Positions 8,931 to 18,228 of a stretch of DNA of 64,000 nucleotides are shown piece after piece. Origin of the DNA: Paenibacillus radicibacter (GTDB lineage Bacteria; Bacillota; Bacilli; Paenibacillales; NBRC-103111). The first letter of the stretch is position 1; every line of letters starts with the position of its first letter. The position numbers and the translations under genes were made by a program. The DNA is taken from positions 186,001-250,000 of the forward strand of contig NZ_JANQBC010000010.1 in NCBI RefSeq assembly GCF_024721995.1, in the 5' to 3' direction. Below the pieces are notes generated by a model. It saw only the letters and a program-made list of their open reading frames with translations, had not been told where the DNA came from and made no database searches.

Positions 8931-9404
8931 TTGGTCAAAAATGTGAAGATACGTTCTTTTCGCACGATCAGCAGTATTCGTAAGAAAACGAGCTGCAAAC
9001 CCAAGAAGACACCGATTAGCAAACAAATCAAGCGTCTACGCTGTTATGTGATCAAGGTGACGAAGTCGCTCTCCAAGCGAATTAAAGCTTTATCGAAAAA
9101 AGTGAGTTTCCTACTTGCTGCCACAGTTACCTTGCAGAAAAAAGTAGATCAATTGACGAGAGCGCAGCAAGCAAACGAATCACAAATCGCTTTGCTTACG
9201 AGTCAAGTTCAGACACTAACTGCTCAGACATTGGCGACTTGGACTTTATTCGATGGCAGAATGGGTACTCAAATTGTGATTGCGACAGATGGGGGAACTG
9301 TATCGGGAACTGTGAACACGTTAGGTACCAATTATGTTCAGATCTTAGAGCCGACAGGTGACATTGTACTGACTCCGTTTAACAACGTTATTTCGGTTGT
9401 TTAA
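8931..9404 (+). CDS. basic protein with C-terminal LSm-like domain (coat-protein type)
   Basis: 157 residues with three parts: a very basic N-terminus (about 45 residues rich in Lys/Arg), a short coiled coil (about 60-100), and a C-terminal beta domain ('GTQIVIATDGGTVSGTVNT', 'YVQILEPTGDIVLTPFNNV') similar to the small LSm-like/DUF2642-type barrels of Bacillales spore-associated proteins. The start is TTG with a G-rich ribosome site (GAGGGGGGAG). The next gene encodes a second protein of the same fold, 23 nt downstream. The basic tail could bind an anionic, perhaps sulfated, polymer made by neighbouring genes; that is inference. No firm family name is known to me. Confidence 0.65.
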   Translation: MVKNVKIRSFRTISSIRKKTSCKPKKTPISKQIKRLRCYVIKVTKSLSKRIKALSKKVSFLLAATVTLQKKVDQLTRAQQANESQIALLTSQVQTLTAQTLATWTLFDGRMGTQIVIATDGGTVSGTVNTLGTNYVQILEPTGDIVLTPFNNVISVV

Positions 9405-9427
9405 CGATCTAGGATAGGAGGATTATC

Positions 9428-9634
9428 ATGAATTTTGCTCAATCGTTAGCGAGTTATATCGGGCGCACAGTCGAGGTTTTTCAGGCAAATTCTTATCTGG
9501 AAGGGCAACTCCTATCCGTCAATGATGGATACATCGTGGTTCGGGTTGTAAATCCGAGTTATCAATTGCCCCCTGCAGATACGACCGTTTTATTCCCTAA
9601 CATTCAGTTCGTTCGTGTACTTGTCGGAACTTAA
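9428..9634 (+). CDS. small LSm-like (DUF2642-type) protein
   Basis: 68 residues: a short helix, then a small beta-barrel ('GRTVEVFQANSYLEGQLLSV', 'YIVVRV', 'TVLFPNIQFVRVLV'). This resembles the C-terminal domain of the preceding gene product, and the two are probably co-transcribed. Proteins of this type in Bacillales are often spore-coat associated, but the role is not established. AGGAGGATT precedes the ATG. The 3' end overlaps the convergent glycosyltransferase gene by 45 nt. Confidence 0.7.
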   Translation: MNFAQSLASYIGRTVEVFQANSYLEGQLLSVNDGYIVVRVVNPSYQLPPADTTVLFPNIQFVRVLVGT

Positions 9635-10897
9635 GGTGTAATGATGAATAAACCATGTGAGCCACTTTGGATACCGATCCTTGTGGGTTTGGCTTGTGCT
9701 GGTTGCACGTAATCTACGGTGGTACAAGGCTTTAGGCAAAGAGAGGACAGGATGGTTCATGGCGATTCTTGCAAGCATTTGAATATCTTCAAATAGTCTT
9801 CCGTCAAAAGGGTCTGCACAGAACCATCCTTCCAGCTCTCGTAAACGCAGAGTTTGATACAGCCTAGGTGCGCGTGGCATCGCACTTGTCAGTAGTTCAT
9901 GAAGAGTCATTGGAGGCTCGCTCTCTATTTCTTTCAAGAGAAGTTGTCGGTTACGTCTTTCGTGCCAGATGATGTGATTACCGTGAATGATACCTGCTTC
10001 GGGATGCAAGTGAGCCTGTATAGTTAATTCCTCGAGACAATGTGGTGCAAGCCAATCGTCGCCATCAAGCTCCAGCAGCCACTTTCCTTGTACAAGTGTT
10101 AAGGCCTGATTTAAGCAGGAAGCCTTGCCATGATTGATTTCGCTACGGATCATCTGAATGCGTGGGTGGGATAGGAAGGGTGCAAGCGTAGCAGCTGTAT
10201 CATCGGTTGAGGCGTCGTCAATGATTAATAGCTCCCATTCTGTAAACGACTGTATCAGTACACTGCGAATTGCCCAAACAAGAGTTGGAGCATCGTTATA
10301 CGTACATAACACAATCGTGACGAAAGGTGGTTCTTGAGGTGGATATATTTGTAGGGGCTCGCGAATAATCGTGTTGATGTAAGACCACTCTTCTTCTGAT
10401 TTACACCACTTAGGAATAGGACTGCCATCTGCGGTCCAATTATCCGTCTGAACCCTCATCCAATTCCAGTCCGCATCCAACCTGTAAGCTGTATCAAGAA
10501 GTACATAATGTTCGAATGGAAGCCAGTCTATAGATGTAAATCCGACTGACTGGTGGTTATGAAGTAGGGCAGAGATACGCCAAACAATCGGTCCACGTGG
10601 AATTATAGAATGCGACAATCCATCAATGATAACACCTGCGGTGTCTACCGCCATCTCGTCAATCCATTTCTCTATTTCATTGGCAAAATGGGGCGTAATC
10701 TGTTCACCATCCAACAGTGTTAGGCAGAAGTCCCCCTCATATTGTTGTTTATAAGCATGCAGGGCTGCATTCATCTGCTCTGCATAATGGGATTGAAGTT
10801 TGATGATCGTGCTAGCCGGCAGCCATTCGTAAAGAAGCAGCTCAGTTTGTACATGGTTAGCAATACGATTTGGTAGTTGCAGAAGGAAGATGAGCAT
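9590..10897 (-). CDS. family 2 (GT-A) glycosyltransferase with N-terminal extension
   Basis: About 435 residues. The C-terminal half carries a GT2 domain: 'VTIVLCTYNDAPTLVWAI', 'ELLIIDDASTDDTA', 'HGKASCLNQAL', and the metal-binding DGDD in 'LLELDGDDWLAPHCLEEL'. The first 190 residues are not recognised. The start at 10897 is preferred because GGAGG lies seven bases upstream; longer in-frame starts run into the divergent neighbouring gene. It diverges from the GT gene at 10931 with only 33 bp between starts. It probably adds a sugar to the same surface glycan. Confidence 0.82.
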   Translation of the reverse strand: MLIFLLQLPNRIANHVQTELLLYEWLPASTIIKLQSHYAEQMNAALHAYKQQYEGDFCLTLLDGEQITPHFANEIEKWIDEMAVDTAGVIIDGLSHSIIPRGPIVWRISALLHNHQSVGFTSIDWLPFEHYVLLDTAYRLDADWNWMRVQTDNWTADGSPIPKWCKSEEEWSYINTIIREPLQIYPPQEPPFVTIVLCTYNDAPTLVWAIRSVLIQSFTEWELLIIDDASTDDTAATLAPFLSHPRIQMIRSEINHGKASCLNQALTLVQGKWLLELDGDDWLAPHCLEELTIQAHLHPEAGIIHGNHIIWHERRNRQLLLKEIESEPPMTLHELLTSAMPRAPRLYQTLRLRELEGWFCADPFDGRLFEDIQMLARIAMNHPVLSLPKALYHRRLRATSTSQTHKDRYPKWLTWFIHHYTLSSDKYTNELNVRE

Positions 10898-10930
10898 GAT
10901 CATACCTCCGATAAGGTTAGGTGACGCCAA

Positions 10931-11968
10931 GTGAGCATTATCATTTACCTGCCATCCCTGGATTGGACTTGGATGAAACAGCGTCCTCAGCATCTGATGA
11001 GTGAACTGGCGAGACTAGGGCATACGGTTTATTACTGCAACCGAACGCAAAGTGATCGACCCGTTGAAGAAGTGGAACATGGATTGTTCGTCGTTCATCA
11101 GCATGAGGAGTGGATACGCGAAGGGCTTCCAGCCTTGAAGATGCGGGAACATGCAGATGTCGGGGTATGGTGCACCCTTCCGATGCAAGCAGGCTTCATC
11201 AAGCAGGAAGTTGATCCCGATTGGGTCATCTATGATTGTGTGGATGAAGTGCCGCAATGGCTTGCTTATGAACAACAAATCGTAAGTATCTCAAATGCTA
11301 TCGTCTGTACATCCGAGCGACTTTATCGGCGCTTGAATCTTACTTATCCCGAACAATCCATCCACCTCATTCGTAATGCTTATGATGTAACAATGAAGGT
11401 TCATTTCGAAGTGACTAATCCACAGCCTGTGCAGCAAATACCACTGCAAATCGGCTTTATCGGCGCATGGGCACCGTGGGTGGATGAAGGGTTGCTGCTC
11501 AAACTTGCTGATGTGCTGAAGAATACGGAAATTATCATCATTGGGCCAGAATTTGAACGCAAGTATTCAGGCGCGCTTCAAAGACGGTCTAACATTCATT
11601 TTCTAGGATTAAGAAGGCATGATGAACTTGCTGATCTGATGCGGCGGCTCACCGTTGCTATCATCCCATTCCATCTCACACCAATTGCACTGGCAGCAAA
11701 TCCGGTCAAAGCTTATGAGTATTTGGCTGCGGGCATACCTGTAATCACGACCAATTTACCTGAGTGCAGACGAATGGCTCCGCATGTCGATGTAGCGGCA
11801 ACACAGGATTCGTTCATACAGCTGGTGAAGCATCGGTTACAAGAGCCAGGAGATGCAGTAGCTAGACAGCAGTACGCCCTCGCGAATACTTGGCAGCATC
11901 GAGGAGAGCAGGTTGCAGAATTGCTCGCTACCTTACAGATTAAGCAGGAAGCTCAGCCAAAGTGCTAA
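10931..11968 (+). CDS. TuaH-like glycosyltransferase (GT-B)
   Basis: 345 residues related to TuaH-type glycosyltransferases of teichuronic acid clusters: 'MKQRPQHLMSELARLGHTV' near the N-terminus, 'IGFIGAWAPWVDEG' at the start of the second Rossmann domain, and 'NPVKAYEYLAAGIPVITT' in the donor-binding region. It is clearly paralogous to the first half of the 882-residue protein at 6051-8699. The start is GTG with AGGTGA seven bases upstream. The sugar donor is unknown. Confidence 0.8.
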   Translation: MSIIIYLPSLDWTWMKQRPQHLMSELARLGHTVYYCNRTQSDRPVEEVEHGLFVVHQHEEWIREGLPALKMREHADVGVWCTLPMQAGFIKQEVDPDWVIYDCVDEVPQWLAYEQQIVSISNAIVCTSERLYRRLNLTYPEQSIHLIRNAYDVTMKVHFEVTNPQPVQQIPLQIGFIGAWAPWVDEGLLLKLADVLKNTEIIIIGPEFERKYSGALQRRSNIHFLGLRRHDELADLMRRLTVAIIPFHLTPIALAANPVKAYEYLAAGIPVITTNLPECRRMAPHVDVAATQDSFIQLVKHRLQEPGDAVARQQYALANTWQHRGEQVAELLATLQIKQEAQPKC

Positions 11969-11996
11969 CTTAAATGGTTGTATACTTAAGAGACGA

Positions 11997-12989
11997 CTAT
12001 CGTTTCCTTGTCGTGATTTTGGCGAATCCACTGCCTTGAATGAGATATTCAATCCAAGCGTCAAGCTTCGAATTTCCCGATTTGGCGACGGAAGCAGGCG
12101 TTAGGATGTTGCCGTAAATGTCCCGCAGACTATTCAATAAGTATTGGCTACAATGCTGAATAACCATATCGGCGGCTTGCCTGGAATTAAAGCTATCAAT
12201 TTCAGCAAAGGCTTCACAGAACTCTTTTCCCCAAAACTCACTAGTGAGAATATTGTTGATGTTGAGCATCGGTCGGATCGGCCACGGATAAGCTCCAATA
12301 ATGTCAAAGTGCGGGTTAAATCGCATGAGAATATCGTCCAACGTTTCGATGCCGATATGTCCTTCCATATAGACATACTTGCGGACAATATCATCGGGAT
12401 CTTTCGGATTACAGTTCATATAGTTCACATACCCCATCTCAATTCCATGAAATCCTTGTCCGCCTGGCTTTGTTACTCGGTGAATTTCCGCAATGATCTG
12501 ATCCTTGCTTCTAAACTCCACATGTCCGAAGAAGTCCATCGTATACACAAAGTCGAAGTAGTTACTCTCATATGGGAGGCTTGTTACAACATCGTATGCT
12601 ATGACATGGTCAAAGTCGTTTTGCTTCGCAACTTCAATGCACGTCGCACTCATATCGACCCCATATAATTCAATATGAGGCACATAAGCTTTGAGCCTAG
12701 CACCGATTGTTCCTGAACCACAGCCAATTTCTAATACTTTGATCGTTTCATTATTACCTCTTTCTGCAATAAAGTTGTGCAGAGCTTCGTGTAGTGCCGC
12801 TGATTTTTGAAAAATGATCGTTTGTTTTGTTGCCAAACTTTCTTTGCCAACGACTGTTTTTACAGGGGTATGCGCGAATCGATTCTCGTAATATTCGGCT
12901 GGATTTAATTCAAATCGCTCATAGGTAACTTCGTCTTTGGTTAGGGATACTCTATCATTCAATTCTCTCACCTCTATTAAATTGTGCAT
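11997..12989 (-). CDS. class I SAM-dependent methyltransferase
   Basis: 330 residues with the SAM-binding motif I 'VLEIGCGSGTIGARL' around residue 85, an acidic post-I strand ('LYGVDMSATCIEVA'), motif II 'YFDFVYTMDFFGHV' and 'VTKPGGQGFHG'. This is the Methyltransf_11/25 type. The C-terminal 130 residues are not assigned. It is the last gene of the glycan-type cluster, so methylation of a sugar or lipid carrier is plausible but unproven. The ATG at 12989 has no clear ribosome site; a TTG nine codons in has GAGGTGA just upstream and may be the true start. Confidence 0.8.
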   Translation of the reverse strand: MHNLIEVRELNDRVSLTKDEVTYERFELNPAEYYENRFAHTPVKTVVGKESLATKQTIIFQKSAALHEALHNFIAERGNNETIKVLEIGCGSGTIGARLKAYVPHIELYGVDMSATCIEVAKQNDFDHVIAYDVVTSLPYESNYFDFVYTMDFFGHVEFRSKDQIIAEIHRVTKPGGQGFHGIEMGYVNYMNCNPKDPDDIVRKYVYMEGHIGIETLDDILMRFNPHFDIIGAYPWPIRPMLNINNILTSEFWGKEFCEAFAEIDSFNSRQAADMVIQHCSQYLLNSLRDIYGNILTPASVAKSGNSKLDAWIEYLIQGSGFAKITTRKR

Positions 12990-13082
12990 TCTATAATCTA
13001 TTCGCTAGGCTAGAGATTCGTAACAGGTGTTGTTGTCATAGCAGGATAGTCGGTTAGAATTTTACATTAGTTCATAGGTTCG

Positions 13083-13111
13083 TTTACAAATGTTCACGCA
13101 GTTGTTATAGT
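13083..13111 (+). promoter_or_regulatory. SigA-type promoter upstream of deoC
   Basis: TTTACA (13083-13088), a 17-bp spacer and TATAGT (13106-13111), 75 bp before the deoC start. A DeoR operator is expected nearby, but I could not identify one by eye. Confidence 0.6.
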
Positions 13112-13186
13112 AGGTTTAGATGTTTGTGGACATGCTTCAAGATGGAGAATATGCATATAAAGCGTTTAAATTGGAGGAATTCAATC

Positions 13187-13864
13187 ATGAATAAAGAGCA
13201 AATTGCAAAGTTAATCGACCATACATTACTCAAAGCGGATGCGACGAAAGCTGCGATCATTCAGCTTGCTGAAGAAGCGAAACAGTATCGCTTTGCATCC
13301 GTATGTGTGAATCCTGCGAATGTAGCAACTGCATATGAAGTATTGAAAGACACACCCGAAGTAAAGGTATGTACAGTAATCGGTTTCCCGCTTGGTGCAT
13401 CCACACCTGAGACGAAAGCATTCGAGACGAAGGATGCAATTGAGAAAGGTGCGACTGAAGTGGATATGGTTATTAATATTGGCGCATTGAAAGACAAGAA
13501 TGATGAGCTTGTAGAACGTGATATTCGTGCGGTTGTTGAAGCGGCTAAAGGTAAGGCATTGACGAAAGTTATCATTGAATCTTGCTTACTTACGGATGAA
13601 GAGAAAGTTCGTGCATGTCAGTTGTCCGTTAAAGCAGGAGCTGATTTCGTTAAAACCTCCACAGGCTTCTCAACTGGTGGCGCAACAGCAGCAGACATTA
13701 AGCTTATGCGTGAGACAGTTGGACCAGACGTTGGCGTGAAAGCTTCTGGAGGTATTCGCAGTTATGCGGACGTCGCGGCAATGGTAGAAGCGGGTGCTTC
13801 GCGTATTGGCGCAAGCGCAGGCATTGCGATTGTAAACGGCGGCGAATCCAGTTCTTCTTATTAG
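13187..13864 (+). CDS. deoC: deoxyribose-phosphate aldolase
   Basis: Cleaves 2-deoxyribose-5-phosphate to acetaldehyde and glyceraldehyde-3-phosphate in deoxynucleoside catabolism. It has '[12 protein letters not shown]', '[12 protein letters not shown]', '[12 protein letters not shown]' and '[17 protein letters not shown]' with the Schiff-base lysine, then '[14 protein letters not shown]'. The start at 13187 is chosen for TTGGAGG upstream and gives 225 residues, the usual DeoC length; the frame is open further upstream to 13124. It stands alone, without nupC or pdp, and ends at a strong terminator. DeoR encoded at 2674-3615 is its likely repressor. Confidence 0.95.
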   Translation: MNKEQIAKLIDHTLLKADATKAAIIQLAEEAKQYRFASVCVNPANVATAYEVLKDTPEVKVCTVIGFPLGASTPETKAFETKDAIEKGATEVDMVINIGALKDKNDELVERDIRAVVEAAKGKALTKVIIESCLLTDEEKVRACQLSVKAGADFVKTSTGFSTGGATAADIKLMRETVGPDVGVKASGGIRSYADVAAMVEAGASRIGASAGIAIVNGGESSSSY

Positions 13865-13885
13865 AATAAGAACGATATTAAAGAC

Positions 13886-13928
13886 AGGACTATCCTTTGA
13901 TCGATCGGATCAAAGGATAGTCCTTTTT
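13886..13928 (+). terminator. intrinsic terminator of deoC
   Basis: A perfect 17-bp stem (13886-13902 with 13908-13924), five-base loop and T run. The remnant of a gerC gene begins directly after it. Confidence 0.9.
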
Positions 13929-13930
13929 GA

Positions 13931-14371
13931 TTTACAATCCTCATCTTGCATAAAATCCCACAATTTGCGAAAGGTACGGATATTATTAGAAGGAATCGGA
14001 TTGCGTTTCAAGCTGACGCGGTTGATTTAAAGACAAAGACTAAATATGAGAATGGCCATTTCGTGTTTGATTTAAAAATTAAAATGCATATCGAAATTAC
14101 GGAGAAATCATTTCCTTCCAACTTAAGTGATATCAATGTGGATAAAGAGCTCGAGAAACAAATGGAGCAGGAACTAACTCGAAGATTTCAGCAAATGATT
14201 ACGAAGGCTCAAGATGAGAGGCTTGATCCTTTTGGGTATGGAGCGTATGCGAGGGCGTATTTGCATTCAGAGTGGAAGAAAGTGCAAGACAATTGGGACG
14301 AGGAGTTTGCTAGAGCGAAAGTGAACATTTATACAGACGTTAAGATAATGGGCGTGGGTACTACCCAATAG
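13931..14371 (+). pseudogene. truncated gerC-like germination gene (3' third)
   Basis: The frame matches the C-terminal third of the complete GerC at 17072-18211, starting at the equivalent of 'FTILL' and ending with 'SEWKKVQDNW' followed by a 'DVKIMG' strand. The first 230 or so residues, including signal peptide and lipobox, are missing, and a stop codon lies just before the conserved part. No ribosome site is visible. The break coincides with the end of the deoC terminator, indicating a deletion or insertion junction at about 13930. It is probably a relic of a second gerABC operon. Confidence 0.85.
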
Positions 14372-14380
14372 TCTAGTTCA

Positions 14381-14412
14381 GTCTTTGAAGTTAATTTTCA
14401 GAGGCTTTTTTT
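14381..14412 (+). terminator. intrinsic terminator after gerC remnant
   Basis: Stem 14381-14389 with 14397-14405 (two G-U pairs), seven-base loop and seven T. It is probably the original terminator of the lost germination operon. Confidence 0.7.
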
Positions 14413-14541
14413 AATTAGCTTTTGTATGCTAATTAATGCTAATTCAAGTATCTGCAATAATTTCTCAATTCATCTTTTTCATAAATAGGAAGGCTCTGTC
14501 AAATAATAAGGATCACCAATCACGTAGAAAGGATGATCAAT

Positions 14542-15990
14542 ATGACTGGCATATCCGCACAGCTTGAAGACAATGTAACACAATTGAAAAATAGATTGAC
14601 GAAGACACCTGATCTCATTGTGAAGTGGATTGGGGATGATAAGCCCGTCTATGTCATTGCTTACATTGCTTGTTTGACGGATATGAATGCAATTAATAAC
14701 AACGTCTTTGATCCTCTGCAAAAAGGGCTTGAGAAGAAACAGTCCTTGTTCATCGGGATTGGCGAGCATCGTGCGGTTAAAGATTGGCAGGAAATTGAAA
14801 AATCGATTCTTCACGGTAATAGCGTTATGTTCGTTGCAGACAAAAGTGAAGCTTATGTACTTGGCACCAAAGGTTGGCCGCAACGTTCGATAGAAGACCC
14901 GCAGCTAGAAGCCTCACTTAAAGGCGCGCATCAAGGTTTTATTGAGACAGCGAGTCAGAATATCGCTTTAATTCGTCGATACATCCCGAATCGACAGTTG
15001 AAAATTGAGGAGTTAACCGTTGGGGAGAGAAGTGAGACCAAAGTCTCGATTCTTTACTTGGAAGATGTAGCGAATCCTGAAATCTTAGAGCGGCTGAAAC
15101 AACGGATCAATGACGTTGATGTGGATGCGATCATTAACTCAGGAGAACTTGCCGAGTTTATTGAAGATGCCTCCTACTCTCCTTTTCCTCAGCTGATTTT
15201 AACGGAACGTCCAGATAGTGCTTCATCACAAATCTTGCAAGGTCGGTTTGTGGTCATTGTGGATCGTTCACCAAGCGTCATCATCGGCCCAACGTCGTTC
15301 ATTTCGTATTTTCAAAGTGTTGATGACTATAGCATGCGCTGGCTAAGTTCATCCTTTATACGTTTGCTTCGTATGTTTGCATTCTTCTTAGGATTGTTTC
15401 TTCCGGCTATTTATATCTCATTTATTTCGTACAACTTCGAAGTTATTCCAATTCAACTCATTCTATCAATTGCCGAGACGCGGTCACGTGTGCCGTTTCA
15501 CCCTTTTCTCGAAGCTCTCATTATGGAGCTTACTTTAGAGATGCTGCGAGAAGCAGGGATTCGTCTGCCCTCCCCTATTGGACAAACTGTGGGTCTAGTT
15601 GGAGGTATCGTAATTGGCCAAACCGCTGTGCAGACTGGGCTTGTAAGTAATATTATGGTTATCGTCGTTGCCTCTACAGCGATTGCGACGTTTATCATTC
15701 CGAATTATGACATGGGTACGGCCGTTCGATTGTTACGGTTTCCGATGATGATAGTGGCGTACTTCTTCGGTATTATTGGCATCATTGTAGGTGCGATGAT
15801 TATATTCGGACATCTTTGTTCTCTGCAATCACTTGGCACCTCCTATGGCAGTCCATTTGCACCTGTTCATTTTCGAGATTGGAAAGATACGATCATACGT
15901 GTCCCGCTTAAGATGATGATCAGGCGTCCGCGTGGATCACAACCGCTGCAGGAGGTCAAACAGAGAAGAAGGAAGGGAGATTCCAATTGA
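14542..15990 (+). CDS. spore germination protein, GerA family (A subunit)
   Basis: The A subunit of a Ger-type nutrient germinant receptor in the spore inner membrane. It has a soluble N-terminal domain (to about residue 250) with 'DLIVKWIGDDKPVYVIAYI' and 'VTQLKNRLTKTPDL', then four to six membrane segments around residues 270-440 ('MFAFFLGLFLPAIYISFISY') and a basic tail. About 482 residues, usual for the family. ATG 14542 has AAAGG at suitable spacing; the ATG at 14533 is too close to it. It overlaps gerB by 4 nt, forming an A-B-C operon. The germinant is not predictable. Confidence 0.93.
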   Translation: MTGISAQLEDNVTQLKNRLTKTPDLIVKWIGDDKPVYVIAYIACLTDMNAINNNVFDPLQKGLEKKQSLFIGIGEHRAVKDWQEIEKSILHGNSVMFVADKSEAYVLGTKGWPQRSIEDPQLEASLKGAHQGFIETASQNIALIRRYIPNRQLKIEELTVGERSETKVSILYLEDVANPEILERLKQRINDVDVDAIINSGELAEFIEDASYSPFPQLILTERPDSASSQILQGRFVVIVDRSPSVIIGPTSFISYFQSVDDYSMRWLSSSFIRLLRMFAFFLGLFLPAIYISFISYNFEVIPIQLILSIAETRSRVPFHPFLEALIMELTLEMLREAGIRLPSPIGQTVGLVGGIVIGQTAVQTGLVSNIMVIVVASTAIATFIIPNYDMGTAVRLLRFPMMIVAYFFGIIGIIVGAMIIFGHLCSLQSLGTSYGSPFAPVHFRDWKDTIIRVPLKMMIRRPRGSQPLQEVKQRRRKGDSN

Positions 15991-17075
15991 AGAAGCTGCC
16001 CATATCGTTCTTACAATTTGTCCTGCTTGTGCATGGGATGCAGGTGGGGACAGGTATCCTATCGTTGCCGCGTTTACTTGCTGAAGAGGCGGGTACGGAT
16101 GGATGGATTTCTATTATTCTAGCTTGGCTCCTGAACTCCACATTCAGTGTTCTGATCGTCCTTGTCATGAGACAATACCCGAATGATTCGCTTTCTGAGC
16201 TGTTTATCCGATTGTTCGGGAAGATTAGCGGCAAAATCCTGATTATCCCGATTCTTTTTCATTTTATCTACTTTGGTTGGAACATTTGGCTCAATACGTC
16301 TTTATATGTCAAAGAATACTTTCTACCTACGACCAACATCGCATCCATCATGTTCATTATCGGGGTTCCGATTTATTTTATTGGCAGTAAGCATATCCAA
16401 GTCATTGCACGTTACTCGCAGCTTATTTTTTATATGACGATCTGGATGTCCCTCGTGATGTTATTCCCATTGAAGGAAGCCCACTACATCCATTTGGTTC
16501 CGGTGCTAAAAGAAGGGATAATGCCTGTAATCAAGGGGATTGTTCCGACGGTTTATTCGTTTCTCGGATATGAAGTTGTATATTTCGTATATCCTCATTT
16601 GAAGCAGAAGGAATTAGCGATCAAAGGCGTACTCATTGCCAGTACACTGACGATGATGATTTATGTGTTTGTAACACTGGTCTGCTTCGTTTATTTCAGC
16701 CCATATGAGATTAGCTCTTATTATCAGCCGGTATTGATTTTACTAAAAGTCGTTGAGTTTCGATTCTTAGAACGTTTCGATATTATTTTCCTTGCCTTCT
16801 ACTTGCTAGTCGTTTCCAAAGCCATGATTCCGTACACGTCCACGATGGCAGCGGGTACAGCACAGCTACTTGGGATACATAGCCACAAATGGATTGTATT
16901 CATTTACATAGTGGCAGCTTTGATCTTCACATACTTTATGCAACCTTCATGGATGAATAGTGAAGAGTGGATGAAGTGGGCGGGCTACAGCGGCATTATC
17001 GTTTCGTATTGTTTACCCATCATGCTACTGATCTATATTTATTTTTATAAAATGGCTAGGAGGAAAGTGGCATGA
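15987..17075 (+). CDS. spore germination permease, GerB family (B subunit)
   Basis: A 362-residue integral membrane protein with about ten hydrophobic segments, similar to amino-acid/polyamine permeases; GerB subunits bind the nutrient germinant. 'GMQVGTGILSLPRLLAEEAG' near the N-terminus is the diagnostic stretch of the family. The start is TTG overlapping the stop of the A subunit, with GGGAGA upstream. The end overlaps gerC by 4 nt. Confidence 0.92.
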   Translation: MKKLPISFLQFVLLVHGMQVGTGILSLPRLLAEEAGTDGWISIILAWLLNSTFSVLIVLVMRQYPNDSLSELFIRLFGKISGKILIIPILFHFIYFGWNIWLNTSLYVKEYFLPTTNIASIMFIIGVPIYFIGSKHIQVIARYSQLIFYMTIWMSLVMLFPLKEAHYIHLVPVLKEGIMPVIKGIVPTVYSFLGYEVVYFVYPHLKQKELAIKGVLIASTLTMMIYVFVTLVCFVYFSPYEISSYYQPVLILLKVVEFRFLERFDIIFLAFYLLVVSKAMIPYTSTMAAGTAQLLGIHSHKWIVFIYIVAALIFTYFMQPSWMNSEEWMKWAGYSGIIVSYCLPIMLLIYIYFYKMARRKVA

Positions 17076-18211
17076 AACTTCGATTAGTCACGATCCTTGT
17101 TCTATTCATATGTTCCAGTATGCTCACGGGTTGCAGAGATACGACCATCATTGAGAATTTGACACTTACCTTAGTAATTGGCATGGATCTTAATGAGAAG
17201 AACGAGCTTATCGTGTCACAATCAAGCCCAGTGTTTAATAAAGAAGCGGTAGATAAAGAAGAAGAACAAGAGGTGAAGACCAAGACATCAAGAGCGGGGC
17301 GTAATAAGTTTGATATGGCCTCAGATGGACTTTCAAGTGGGGGTAAAGCACAGGTCGTGCTAGTCGGTAAACGATTGTTGCAGAATCCCAATTGGAATGT
17401 GCTGCTGGATTCCTTTTATCGAGATGCGAAGAATACGATCACTTCACGCCTTGTTATGGTGGATGGTGATGTTTCGGGGGTCATCCGAGCTGTTCCTAAA
17501 GATAAGCCTCGATTGCCGATTTTTTTATCCAAAATGATCGATTCGGCGAACCTGCGTAACGAGACGGTCAAGACGACCTTGCAAGATTTTCATCGACAAT
17601 TAAAGGAGAAAGGAACAACGGCGACTTTGACAGTCGTTAAGCTGGACGACACAGATGGCACTAATGTGCGCGTCACAGGTACTGGACTTTTGGATTCCAA
17701 AGGACGCTATGTCACTACAGTAGGTCCGAACGAAACAAAGATGATCTATATGTTGCAAAAGCGACTAAGCGGTAAATTTCCATTTACCATTCTCCTTCCA
17801 GAATTGGAGAAAACGAATAAGGTTGTGGACACACGTTATATCAGTATAGAGGCACAGAATATCAAAGTTAAGCACAAGGTGACTTATGCGGATGGAAAGT
17901 TTCATATTGATGTGTCTTTAAAAATGGGAGCAACGATCCCGGAGATGTTCTTTCCATACAACACCTCTGTACTTGACGGAGATTCTCCACTAGAGAGGCA
18001 AATTGAACGTGAAATATCGAATATGTTTACGAAATTTATTAAGAAGACACAAGAACTACACATTGATCCTGTAGGTTTTGGGTTATATGCAAGAGCGTAT
18101 ACCTATTCGGAGTGGAAGAAGGTACAGGATAACTGGGTAGATGCATTTTCTCGCGCAGAAGTAACGGTATCAACGGATATCAAAATTCAAAGTGCAGGGA
18201 TTGTGAAATAA
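17072..18211 (+). CDS. spore germination lipoprotein, Ger(x)C family (C subunit)
   Basis: 379 residues with a lipoprotein signal peptide ending in a lipobox at about residue 21 ('SSMLTGC'), followed by the GerC fold and a C-terminal region with 'DPVGFGLYARAY' and 'SEWKKVQDNW'. It is the lipid-anchored C subunit that partners GerA and GerB in germinant receptors. The ATG overlaps the gerB stop. The truncated copy at 13931-14371 corresponds to its last third. No obvious terminator follows. Confidence 0.93.
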   Translation: MKLRLVTILVLFICSSMLTGCRDTTIIENLTLTLVIGMDLNEKNELIVSQSSPVFNKEAVDKEEEQEVKTKTSRAGRNKFDMASDGLSSGGKAQVVLVGKRLLQNPNWNVLLDSFYRDAKNTITSRLVMVDGDVSGVIRAVPKDKPRLPIFLSKMIDSANLRNETVKTTLQDFHRQLKEKGTTATLTVVKLDDTDGTNVRVTGTGLLDSKGRYVTTVGPNETKMIYMLQKRLSGKFPFTILLPELEKTNKVVDTRYISIEAQNIKVKHKVTYADGKFHIDVSLKMGATIPEMFFPYNTSVLDGDSPLERQIEREISNMFTKFIKKTQELHIDPVGFGLYARAYTYSEWKKVQDNWVDAFSRAEVTVSTDIKIQSAGIVK

Positions 18212-18228
18212 TATCCAATTTTTGATGT

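Noticed and set aside
14440-14500. SigG-type promoter for the gerABC operon
   Set aside because: TGCAATA and CATAAATA resemble the two elements but their spacing (about 21 bp) is too long.
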